Origin: Bacteroidota bacterium
Lineage (GTDB): Bacteria > Bacteroidota > Bacteroidia > Bacteroidales > Prolixibacteraceae
DNA length: 18,931 nucleotides
NCBI GenBank assembly: GCA_030691295.1
Contig: JAUYEQ010000208.1
Span: forward strand, 1 to 18,931
Direction of reading: 5' to 3'
Shown here piece after piece: positions 7,732 to 14,486 of the stretch (within the stretch, counting starts at the first letter, position 1; every line of letters starts with the position of its first letter). The notes under the pieces are model-generated. The model was not told the DNA's origin and ran no database searches. It was given only the letters and a program-made list of their open reading frames with translations. The position numbers were made by a program, and so were the translations under genes.

Positions 7732-8283
7732 ATAGCTGTAAAAAGACCATACACTGGAAGAGCAGAAATTGCTCCTCAGCACCGGATAAATGAAAAAATT
7801 CGTACCCATCAGGTTCGGGTAGTTGGCGACAATATCGAAAATCCGGGTGTTTTCTCGATTTCGGAAGCCTTAAAAATGGCTGATGCACTAGAACTTGACC
7901 TTGTAGAAATCTCACCCAACGCCGACCCGCCCGTTTGCAAGATTACCGATTACCAGAAGTTTCTTTATCAGCAAAAAAAGAAACAAAAGGAAATTAAAGC
8001 AAAAACAGTTCAGGTAGTTGTGAAAGAAATTAGGTTTGGGCCAAATACCGACGACCATGATTTTCAGTTTAAACTTCGCCATGCCGAAAAATTCCTGAAA
8101 GAAGGCGCAAAAGTAAAAGCTTATGTGTTTTTTAAAGGCCGGTCGATTTTATTTAAAGAACAGGGCGAAATTTTGTTGCTTAAGTTTGCACAGGAATTGG
8201 AAGAAACCGGCAAAGTTGAGCAGTTACCACAACTTGAAGGAAAAAGAATGACCATGTTTATTTCACCTAAAAAGAAGAAATAG
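7732..8283 (+). CDS. infC: Translation initiation factor IF-3, apparent AUA start codon
   Basis: A 183-residue initiation factor that binds the 30S subunit and rejects wrong start codons and non-initiator tRNA. The N-terminal domain covers about 15-85 ([38 protein letters not shown]), then a lysine-rich linker ([12 protein letters not shown]), then the C-terminal domain ([26 protein letters not shown]). The conserved N-terminus lies upstream of the first in-frame ATG at 7876. Reading back, the only codon near the Shine-Dalgarno is ATA at 7732, giving (M)AVKRPYTGR; an in-frame TAG at 7717 closes the frame, and no ATG, GTG or TTG lies between. E. coli infC starts with AUU, and IF-3 represses its own translation through that poor start. 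AUA here probably works the same way. It lies 36 bases after thrS. Confidence 0.93.
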   Translation: MAVKRPYTGRAEIAPQHRINEKIRTHQVRVVGDNIENPGVFSISEALKMADALELDLVEISPNADPPVCKITDYQKFLYQQKKKQKEIKAKTVQVVVKEIRFGPNTDDHDFQFKLRHAEKFLKEGAKVKAYVFFKGRSILFKEQGEILLLKFAQELEETGKVEQLPQLEGKRMTMFISPKKKK

Positions 8284-8311
8284 ATTTCTTAAATACATTA
8301 ATATTAGGAAG

Positions 8312-8506
8312 ATGCCAAAGATGAAAACCATCTCCGGAGCAAAAAAAAGGTTTAAACTAACCGGCACCGGAAAAATTAAAAGAAAACACGCGTTTAAAAG
8401 TCACATTTTGACAAAAAAAACCACTAAGCAGAAACGTAACCTGACTTACTGGACAACAGTTGCAAAATCTGACCTGTCGAATGTAAAAGCTATGTTGACA
8501 ATCTAA
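8312..8506 (+). CDS. rpmI: 50S ribosomal protein L35
   Basis: A 64-residue, strongly basic protein with the L35 signature: [20 protein letters not shown] at the start, then [20 protein letters not shown]. It is a component of the large ribosomal subunit. It begins 28 bases after infC with AGGAAG just upstream, in the conserved infC-rpmI-rplT order. Length is normal for the family. Confidence 0.97.
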   Translation: MPKMKTISGAKKRFKLTGTGKIKRKHAFKSHILTKKTTKQKRNLTYWTTVAKSDLSNVKAMLTI

Positions 8507-8550
8507 CAAAGTTTTCTTTTCAGAGTAAAATTTAATATCAGTTATCAATC

Positions 8551-8595
8551 GAATGAATTAGCTTCAAGATCCCGGAACCGGGACGCTAACCATTC
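8551..8595 (+). promoter_or_regulatory. Layered RNA hairpin before rplT, candidate ribosomal-protein regulatory site
   Basis: The 103-base gap between rpmI and rplT holds nested complementary segments. GAATG (8551-8555) pairs with CATTC (8591-8595). TTAGC (8558-8562) pairs with GCTAA (8585-8589). A 7-base bulge follows at 8563-8569. TCCCG (8570-8574) then pairs with CGGGA (8579-8583), capped by the tetraloop GAAC. The structure ends 14 bases before the rplT start, and there is no Shine-Dalgarno between them. L20 represses its own operon through leader RNAs in E. coli and Bacillus; a similar role here is inferred from position and structure. Confidence 0.55.
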
Positions 8596-8609
8596 TAAAA
8601 TCAGTTAAA

Positions 8610-8954
8610 ATGCCAAGATCAGTAAATGCAGTAGCATCACGGGCTCACAGAAAAAAAATCCTGAAGCTTACCAAAGGTAACTTCGGTGCCCGCAAAAATG
8701 TATGGACAGTTGCAAAAAATACCTGGGAAAAGGGTTTGCAATACGCTTACAGAGACAGAAAAGTAAACAAGAGAAATTTCCGCGCCTTATGGATTCAGCG
8801 TATCAACGCAGCGGTTCGTACTGAAGGACTCTCTTATTCACAATTCATTGGTTTGCTTAAAAAAGCAAACATAGAGATCAATCGTAAAGTTATGGCCGAT
8901 TTAGCGATGAATCATCCGGTAGCTTTCAAAGCAATTGTTGATAGGGTGAAGTAA
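8610..8954 (+). CDS. rplT: 50S ribosomal protein L20
   Basis: A 114-residue basic protein that binds 23S rRNA early in large-subunit assembly. The family pattern is clear: [20 protein letters not shown] at the start, then [36 protein letters not shown] and [20 protein letters not shown]. Length matches the family. It is last in the thrS-infC-rpmI-rplT operon and is followed by a terminator. In other bacteria L20 also acts as a translational repressor of this operon, which makes the hairpin immediately upstream of interest. Confidence 0.98.
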   Translation: MPRSVNAVASRAHRKKILKLTKGNFGARKNVWTVAKNTWEKGLQYAYRDRKVNKRNFRALWIQRINAAVRTEGLSYSQFIGLLKKANIEINRKVMADLAMNHPVAFKAIVDRVK

Positions 8955-8988
8955 CAATTTCGGTTTATAAGGTGAAATAAACATACGA

Positions 8989-9014
8989 AACCTCGCTGAA
9001 AAGCGGGGTTTTTT
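8989..9014 (+). terminator. Rho-independent terminator of the thrS-rplT operon
   Basis: AACCTCGCT pairs with AGCGGGGTT (nine pairs, one of them G-T) around the loop GAAA, followed by a run of six T. It lies 34 bases after the rplT stop. Confidence 0.9.
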
Positions 9015-9069
9015 GTTTTATAGCAGCTAAAATATTTTGTTTTGAAGTGCTTTCGAAAGCTTGGTTTGT

Positions 9070-9077
9070 TATCTTTA
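9070..9077 (+). promoter_or_regulatory. Possible minus-7 box for the GH36-like gene
   Basis: TATCTTTA differs from TAnnTTTG only in the last base and lies 22 bases before the ATG at 9100. The minus-33 region has TTTG at 9041-9044, further away than ideal. If this is the promoter, a start at TTG 9061 is excluded because it would lie upstream of the transcript. Confidence 0.4.
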
Positions 9078-9099
9078 CCAACCTATAATACTTCACAGT

Positions 9100-10956
9100 A
9101 TGAAATTTGAATTGAGGCGAAGCATGAAGTTGGTTGGATTAATGATGTTGCTGTTGGTTTTATCTTGGCCAAATTATGCAAGTGCGGCTGAGCCTGATGT
9201 TTATGTTTTCGACGAAAGCAAAATCAGGATTGCCGGAAAACTTACTCCTTTCGAAGCCACTTTTGATATAAAAGAATATGGCCTGAAAAGATTCATACTG
9301 AATATTTACCTGCATTCGACAAACGCAGCCGAACCACCTACATTTAATGTTTCTGTAAAATTTCCGAAAGATAAAATCAATCAAATCTGGAATTCAAAAA
9401 CCTGGTCGAATAAGTCCTATTTTTCGATGCCTTCATACGACCGGGCTGCTGCGGGCTTTTCCATAATCTCGGGGTTAACCATTAATGATCAGAATCAAAT
9501 TACCTTAACCTGCAAGGATGCTTATCAGGCCAAATTTGTAAGTTCAAACATCAGGGAAGAAAATGATTCTATAATTTTCAACCTCGGATTTTTTGAAGAT
9601 AACCCACCTCTTTCCACCTTGCAGGATTATCAGGCAGAGGTGATGATCGATTTTCGCAATATTCATTTTTCAAAATCCATTTTTGATGCCTCGTCCTGGT
9701 TTTTGGAAGATAAATTCAAAGAAGCTGTTGCGAGTGTTGATACTACCAATGTGCCCGTATTTTCAACATGGTATCCAATGCACCGGAATATCCCTCTCGA
9801 AAATATCACCAAAGAACTCGATTCGCTTAAGACCTTCAATTTCAAATCGGTACTGGTTGATGATGGCTGGCAGGCTTTGGTAAATATGAAAATCGATACC
9901 TCCTATTCGTATGCGCAGAATAGCTATGAAACCATGAATTTGTTCAGGCAAAAATGTATTGAGATGGGATTGCCCCTGTATTTATGGTATTCAATTCCAT
10001 TTATAGGCGGAAATCCGGTTGTGCTGAAAAAATTTGAGGGAAAATATATACGCTACCGCGCACCAAGGCAAATGTATGTGCTCGATCCGCGATATCCTGA
10101 AGTAAGAAAACATTTGGTAAGTACGTATGCCAATTTCTTGTCGGAGTGGCATTTTGATGGTTACTGGTTCGATTTTCTGAAAGGTTTTTATCCTCAGGAA
10201 GGCGCGTTGATTGAAGACGACAAAGGCCGTGATTTTGTTGCGATTGACCTTGCTGTTGATACACTTTATGCCGACATGGAAGCCAGGCTAAAGTCTATTA
10301 ATCCGAATATTTTTTTGGGGCAAAAATTTTCGATCGTTGGCCCGAACCTGGCCAGTTACCAAAATTTCTTAACCGGTTTTGTTGGTGTTGAAAAGACTCA
10401 GGTGGTGCGCGAAAAAATGGTAAATAATCGTTTGTTATATGGAAAATATACTCCGTTTATGGAAGTTGTGGCCATCAATCCGAGGGAAAAACCTACAGAG
10501 GTTGCCCTGAAAATTCAATCTGTACTTTTTGGAAATCCTTACCTTTCCTTTTATATTTCAACTTTACCACAGGATGTAAAACAAACAGTCCGGTTTTGGC
10601 TTGATTACTGGAAAAAAAACTATAACGTGCTTTTTGAAGGCTCGTTTGAACCCATGCAGGTTTCGCGTTTCTATCCGGTGGTGAAGGTAGAAAGCGCTGA
10701 AAAAATCATTTATACGGTGTATGAGGATTACACAATTAATCTGCCGGTTGAACTGAATAAGGTCATAGATATTATCAATTCAAAAGCATCAGAAGAAATT
10801 AACCTGCTTTCAGGAAAATCGGGGCTGGAGTATAACTTCGAAACATTTAATTGTATAGGAATTAGTACTAAAAAAGGAATTCTGAAAACCAAAGGAAAAA
10901 ATTCCATCGGGTTATCGATCCCGGCAGGAGGTTTTATCCGGATTGCGCCGCTATAA
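9100..10956 (+). CDS. Secreted GH36/melibiase-like glycoside hydrolase with atypical catalytic motifs
   Basis: A 618-residue exported protein. The signal peptide is residues 1-30 from ATG 9100 (hydrophobic LVGLMMLLLVLSW, then ASA); ATG 9124 is also possible. Residues about 31-215 look like an N-terminal beta-sandwich. A TIM barrel follows with the hallmarks of alpha-galactosidase family GH36: FSTWYPMHRN at 221-230, VLVDDGWQ at 251-258, LYLWYSIPF at 293-301, then LDPRYPEVRKHL leading to FDGYWFDF, where Asp358 is the expected nucleophile. The usual Lys two residues before that Asp is Trp356. The usual Ser-Asp acid/base motif is not visible at the expected place before Arg437 (GVEKTQVVR instead). 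The fold call is firm; the substrate and even activity are uncertain. It converges on the FRG gene with a 9-base gap and has no carbohydrate-gene neighbours. Confidence 0.82.
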   Translation: MKFELRRSMKLVGLMMLLLVLSWPNYASAAEPDVYVFDESKIRIAGKLTPFEATFDIKEYGLKRFILNIYLHSTNAAEPPTFNVSVKFPKDKINQIWNSKTWSNKSYFSMPSYDRAAAGFSIISGLTINDQNQITLTCKDAYQAKFVSSNIREENDSIIFNLGFFEDNPPLSTLQDYQAEVMIDFRNIHFSKSIFDASSWFLEDKFKEAVASVDTTNVPVFSTWYPMHRNIPLENITKELDSLKTFNFKSVLVDDGWQALVNMKIDTSYSYAQNSYETMNLFRQKCIEMGLPLYLWYSIPFIGGNPVVLKKFEGKYIRYRAPRQMYVLDPRYPEVRKHLVSTYANFLSEWHFDGYWFDFLKGFYPQEGALIEDDKGRDFVAIDLAVDTLYADMEARLKSINPNIFLGQKFSIVGPNLASYQNFLTGFVGVEKTQVVREKMVNNRLLYGKYTPFMEVVAINPREKPTEVALKIQSVLFGNPYLSFYISTLPQDVKQTVRFWLDYWKKNYNVLFEGSFEPMQVSRFYPVVKVESAEKIIYTVYEDYTINLPVELNKVIDIINSKASEEINLLSGKSGLEYNFETFNCIGISTKKGILKTKGKNSIGLSIPAGGFIRIAPL

Positions 10957-10965
10957 GTAAACATT

Positions 10966-11772
10966 TTATTCAACAGGAGTGTAGTGCCGTTTGAGCCATT
11001 TTGCAAGTCCGTCTAGCCCCGGAAACAGCACCCTTTCAGTAATATTGGCCTGATCAAGCTTGTCCCTTACTTCAAGTTTCAGTTCTTTCGGAATAATAAT
11101 GCGCCGATACGTGTCTGGTCGTTGAATCAGCCATTCATCCAAAACACCGGTCGGATTGTTCATCACCGAAAACAATGCGAATTGGTTCACAATCCGTTCG
11201 TCGATGGAAGGCGGTTCAAAAAAAAGCACCTGATTTTCAGTAAACAAACGGTCAAAATCGCCCAGGGAAACAATCTTTTCGAGCATTTCAACTGTAAAAG
11301 CATTGCATTTTTCTTCTTCCAAACCGTTGCTTAAAGGAGTAGGCACAAGTTGGTTCACTTTTACAAAATCAACTTTCCAGATCACTCCATCGGTGTCATA
11401 TTTTTCGGTATTGGCAGTTGCGAAGTGCATCGCGGTGAAAGGTGAATAAGTCCAGTCGATTAGCCTTGTTGGCAAACCATGATGCTGGGCAAGTACCAGC
11501 GCCCGCCAAAAAGTGCTGGTTAACTGCGGATCGGGGGTGATTGAATATTTGCGAAAATTGCGCAGTAAATGGTATTCAAGTTCCGGTTTATCGCCACAAT
11601 TCCGGAGAAAACTGTTTTTCAATTCGTAATTCATGTCCGACAATCCCCTGAAAGCATAATCAGAGCGGTATCTTCCCATTTCGGGTTTCCACGAATCGTG
11701 ATAAACTTCCTCGCAAAGCTGCTCCCAGCTTTTTACTACAATGTCGTTTTGCTGAATCAATTTTTTAGTCAT
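10966..11772 (-). CDS. FRG-domain protein, function unknown
   Basis: A 268-residue soluble protein without signal peptide or membrane segment. The FRG family motifs are in order: YAFRGLSD at 39-46 (the Phe-Arg-Gly that names the domain), AQHHGLPTRLIDWTYSP at 95-111, AMHFATAN at 114-121, IWKVDF at 131-136, FFEPPSIDERIVNQFALFSV at 184-203, and LFPGLDGLAKWL near the end. FRG domains occur alone or fused to other modules in bacteria and phages; the biochemical role is not established, and an ADP-ribosyltransferase-like fold has been considered. Some FRG proteins sit in defence loci, but this one lies among housekeeping genes. It is divergent from kdsA (84 bases between starts) and ends 9 bases from the GH36-like gene. 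Confidence 0.88.
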   Translation of the reverse strand: MTKKLIQQNDIVVKSWEQLCEEVYHDSWKPEMGRYRSDYAFRGLSDMNYELKNSFLRNCGDKPELEYHLLRNFRKYSITPDPQLTSTFWRALVLAQHHGLPTRLIDWTYSPFTAMHFATANTEKYDTDGVIWKVDFVKVNQLVPTPLSNGLEEEKCNAFTVEMLEKIVSLGDFDRLFTENQVLFFEPPSIDERIVNQFALFSVMNNPTGVLDEWLIQRPDTYRRIIIPKELKLEVRDKLDQANITERVLFPGLDGLAKWLKRHYTPVE

Positions 11773-11856
11773 AATTACCGGTAAATTTAGTCGATTTCAG
11801 GATTAGAACCATCTGGCATGTAACTTTTAGTTTATCTTCGTAGAAAAAAAATTAGA

Positions 11857-12663
11857 ATGATCCCGAAACTCAAATTCGAAAACTCAAATTTTTTGCTGCT
11901 GGCCGGTCCTTGTGCCATCGAAGGCGAACAAATGGCCATGGAAATTGCCGAACGAATTGTTGAAATAACCACAAAACTACAAATCCCATACATTTTCAAA
12001 GGTTCATACCGCAAGGCAAATCGCTCGCGGCTTGATTCGTTCTCCGGAATTGGCGATGAAAAAGCCCTGAAAATTCTGCGAAAAGTATCTGAAACTTTTA
12101 ATATACCCACCGTTACCGATATTCACACAGCACCCGAAGCAGCAATGGCAGCCGAATATGTTGACATGTTGCAGATACCGGCATTCCTTTGCAGGCAAAC
12201 CGACATTCTGGTGGCAGCTGCCGAAACCGGCAAAGCGGTGAACATTAAAAAAGGTCAGTTTTTATCGGCCGAGGCTATGAAATTTGCGGTAACCAAAGTT
12301 CGGGAAAGTGGCAACAACAACATTTTTTTAACCGAACGCGGTTCAACGTTCGGATACCACGATTTGATTGTTGATTACCGTGGAATTCCTGAAATGCAGA
12401 AAAACAATTGCCCGGTAATTCTTGATATTACCCATTCCCTGCAACAGCCCAACCAATCGAGTGGCGTAACCGGAGGACAACCACAACTGATTGAAACCAT
12501 TGCCCGTGCCGGCATTGCGGTTGGAGTTGATGGAATTTTCATTGAAACTCACCCTGATCCCGCCAATGCAAAATCTGACGGGGCAAACATGTTACAAATT
12601 GATTTACTCGAAGGACTTTTAACCCGGCTTGTTCAACTCAGACAAGTTGTAAAAACTTTTTAA
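11857..12663 (+). CDS. kdsA: 3-deoxy-D-manno-octulosonate 8-phosphate synthase (KDO8P synthase)
   Basis: A 268-residue cytoplasmic TIM-barrel enzyme that condenses phosphoenolpyruvate with arabinose 5-phosphate to give Kdo-8-phosphate, the committed step to the inner-core sugar of lipopolysaccharide. Diagnostic segments: LLAGPCAIEGEQ at 14-25, FKGSYRKANRSR at 47-58, DMLQIPAFLCRQTD at 103-116, KKGQFLSAEAMK at 131-142, TERGSTFGYHDLIVDYR at 159-175, LDITHS at 189-194 and IFIETHPDPANAKSDG at 227-242. Cys19 in AGPC, with His193, Glu230 and Asp241, fits the metal-dependent class; E. coli has Asn at the Cys position. The next gene begins 3 bases after the stop. Confidence 0.97.
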   Translation: MIPKLKFENSNFLLLAGPCAIEGEQMAMEIAERIVEITTKLQIPYIFKGSYRKANRSRLDSFSGIGDEKALKILRKVSETFNIPTVTDIHTAPEAAMAAEYVDMLQIPAFLCRQTDILVAAAETGKAVNIKKGQFLSAEAMKFAVTKVRESGNNNIFLTERGSTFGYHDLIVDYRGIPEMQKNNCPVILDITHSLQQPNQSSGVTGGQPQLIETIARAGIAVGVDGIFIETHPDPANAKSDGANMLQIDLLEGLLTRLVQLRQVVKTF

Positions 12664-12666
12664 AAA

Positions 12667-13074
12667 ATGGAATCCAGAAGAAATTTTGTCACTAAAATTG
12701 CTGGCGGCATGGTCGCGGCAAGCTTTATTACGTTAACAGGCAATGCGTGTGCCAGTCAGATACCAATGAAGAACATCTTTGTTCATCATGTATTTTTCTG
12801 GCTGAAAGAGCCACAGAATGCCGAAGCAAGGAAAGATTTTGAAGCAGGGTTGCAGGGATTGATCACCGTTCCGCAAATTCAGTCGAGCCACATTGGTACT
12901 CCGGTTGAATCGCCCCGCGAAGTAGTTGACGACTCATTTACCTATTCATACATGGCTTTTTTCAAGAACAAAGAAGATCAGGACATTTACCAGACACATC
13001 CCATCCATCTCAAATTTATTGAAGATTGCCAGCACCTTTGGGAGAAGGTGATTGTGTATGATGCGATGGATTAA
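12667..13074 (+). CDS. Tat-exported Dabb-domain (stress-responsive A/B barrel) protein
   Basis: A 135-residue protein. The N-terminus has a twin-arginine motif (ESRRNFVTK, residues 2-10), a hydrophobic stretch (GGMVAASFITLTG) and a likely cleavage or processing site near NACAS (26-30), so it should leave the cytoplasm folded. From about residue 34 a Dabb ferredoxin-like domain follows: NIFVHHVFFWLKEP, then VPQIQSSHIGTP, FTYSYMAFFKNKEDQDIYQT and a final HLKFIEDCQHLWEKVIVYD. Dabb domains dimerise and have been linked to stress response or small-molecule chemistry; most are cytoplasmic. Three bases separate it from kdsA, so co-transcription is very likely, though no functional link to Kdo synthesis is known. 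Its product could be a lipoprotein via Cys28, but the lipobox is poor. Confidence 0.85.
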   Translation: MESRRNFVTKIAGGMVAASFITLTGNACASQIPMKNIFVHHVFFWLKEPQNAEARKDFEAGLQGLITVPQIQSSHIGTPVESPREVVDDSFTYSYMAFFKNKEDQDIYQTHPIHLKFIEDCQHLWEKVIVYDAMD

Positions 13075-13076
13075 AG

Positions 13077-13150
13077 AGTTCAAAGTTCAAAGTTCAAAGT
13101 TTCAAGTTCTGCGCACAACTTTGAACGTTTAACTTTAGACTTTAAACTTG
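13077..13150 (+). repeat. Heptad-repeat hairpin between convergent genes, probable bidirectional terminator
   Basis: Three exact copies of the 7-base unit AGTTCAA occupy 13077-13097, followed by two degenerate copies. The right arm (13117-13150) reads as degenerate inverted copies of the same unit, including AACTTTGAAC at 13117-13126, complementary to the left arm. The arms can fold around CTGCGCAC into a long AT-rich imperfect hairpin. It fills nearly the whole 78-base gap between the ends of two convergent genes, which suggests transcription termination in both directions. Confidence 0.65.
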
Positions 13151-13152
13151 TT

Positions 13153-14385
13153 TCAATGAAAGAACAGGTACGCCATTGAAATAGCTGCAACGATCCCCAC
13201 AAAATCTGCAATTAACCCGCATGTCAACGCATAGCGGGTATTTTTTATTCCAACCGATCCGAAGTAAACTGCCAGAATATAGAAGGTTGTATCGGCTGAT
13301 CCCTGGATGGTAGAGGCAACCCTCCCGGCAAACGAATCGGCACCATAATTGGTCATCACATCCACCATCATTCCACGTGCACCGCTTCCACTCAAGGGTT
13401 TCATAAGGGCGGTTGGCAATGCAGGAATAAAATCGGTATTAACGCCCATTTGCTGAAAGCTCCAGCTAATTCCTGAAATTGTCCACTCCAACGCACCGGA
13501 AGTGCGAAAAACACCGATGGCCACCAAAATGGCAATCAAATAAGGAATAATCATCACCGCTGTTTGAAAACCATCTTTTGCACCTTCAATAAAAGCATCG
13601 TAAACGTTTACTTTTTTGCGAAGGGCAAGCAAAATAAAGATGATGATGATCGAAAAAATAATCAGGTTACTGGCAACACTTGAAATGATTTGAATCTGCT
13701 CTTTTTCGATACTTGAAAAGTACCAGATAATTCCGGCGATAAAAATAGCCAATCCGCCAAGATAGGCCAGAATGGTCTTGTCCAGCAAATTGATTTTCTG
13801 GTGCCAGGCAACCGCCATTAATGCGGCGAGTGTCGAAAAAAACGTAGCAAGCAAAATCGGGATAAAAACATCTGAAGGATTCACAGCTCCCAATTGTGCA
13901 CGGTAAACCATGATGCTGATTGGAATAATTGTCAGTCCCGAAGCATTCAGCACCATAAACATTATCTGTGCATCCGAAGCGGTATCTTTTGATGGATTGG
14001 TCTCCTGCATTTCCTTCATGGCTTTCAGGCCCATTGGAGTAGCGGCATTGTCGAGGTTCAGCATGTTGGCGGCAATGTTCATGATGATGGAACCATAAGC
14101 CGGATGATCTTTGCCAAGTGAGGGAAATAGCTTGTTGAAAAACGGGCCAACCAATTTGGAGAAAATCCTCACAACACCACCCTTCTCCCCTATTTTCATG
14201 ATTCCCATCCATAATGTCAAGACTCCGGTAAGTCCAAGAGATATTTCGAAGCCGGTTTTAGCCATCGAAAAGGTTGAATTCATCATTTGTGGAAATATTT
14301 CCATATCCCCGAAAAAGATCAGTTTAACCAGTCCAATCACAAAAGCCACCACGAAAAAGAAAATCCAGATATAATTGAGCGCCAT
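13153..14385 (-). CDS. Fused SpmA-SpmB-type nucleoside-recognition (Gate) domain membrane protein
   Basis: A 410-residue polytopic inner-membrane protein made of two related Gate-domain halves. Residues about 1-200 match SpmA (FEISLGLTGVLTLWMGIMKI, IMNIAANMLNLDNAATPMGL, MFMVLNASGLTIIPISIM). Residues about 260-410 match SpmB (DAFIEGAKDGFQTAVMIIPY, ALPTALMKPLSGSGARGMM, STIQGSADTTFYILAVYFGS). Between them are hydrophobic segments (about 203-222 and 238-255). In Bacillus, SpmA and SpmB are separate proteins needed for spore core dehydration; Gate domains also occur in nucleoside transporters. This organism type does not sporulate, so a transport role for an unknown solute is inferred. It has its own transcription unit between a terminator at its 5' side and the heptad hairpin at its 3' side. 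Confidence 0.92.
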   Translation of the reverse strand: MALNYIWIFFFVVAFVIGLVKLIFFGDMEIFPQMMNSTFSMAKTGFEISLGLTGVLTLWMGIMKIGEKGGVVRIFSKLVGPFFNKLFPSLGKDHPAYGSIIMNIAANMLNLDNAATPMGLKAMKEMQETNPSKDTASDAQIMFMVLNASGLTIIPISIMVYRAQLGAVNPSDVFIPILLATFFSTLAALMAVAWHQKINLLDKTILAYLGGLAIFIAGIIWYFSSIEKEQIQIISSVASNLIIFSIIIIFILLALRKKVNVYDAFIEGAKDGFQTAVMIIPYLIAILVAIGVFRTSGALEWTISGISWSFQQMGVNTDFIPALPTALMKPLSGSGARGMMVDVMTNYGADSFAGRVASTIQGSADTTFYILAVYFGSVGIKNTRYALTCGLIADFVGIVAAISMAYLFFH

Positions 14386-14415
14386 TTATTTCATTTTTTC
14401 GGACTAAATATAAAC

Positions 14416-14453
14416 AAAAAAAGCGGCTGCCCCATATTGAATGAAGCAGCCGC
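14416..14453 (-). terminator. Rho-independent terminator of the susCD operon
   Basis: Read on the minus strand, GCGGCTGC and GCAGCCGC form an 8-bp GC-rich stem around a 15-base loop and are followed by seven T. It lies 33 bases after the susD stop and separates the pair from the SpmA-SpmB gene. Confidence 0.9.
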
Positions 14454-14486
14454 AATTAAAAAATAACCTTTAAAATTATGTTTCCC

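Noticed and set aside
7876..8283. IF-3 starting at the ATG at 7876
   Set aside because: It would cut off the conserved first 48 residues of the N-terminal domain, which read on in frame to the AGGAGG site.
9061..9100. TTG at 9061 as start of the GH36-like protein
   Set aside because: A promoter-like box lies at 9070-9077, and the extra residues precede an already good signal peptide; ATG 9100 or 9124 fits better.
11782..11789. TAAATTTA as minus-7 box of the FRG gene
   Set aside because: It is only nine bases from the start codon, leaving almost no leader, and no minus-33 element is seen.
13077..13104. Tandem AGTTCAA units as a CRISPR array
   Set aside because: The units are 7 bases long and have no spacers.
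13667..14212. A 181-codon minus-strand ORF inside the SpmA-SpmB gene
   Set aside because: It is a shifted frame of a clear membrane protein and its composition shows no domain.
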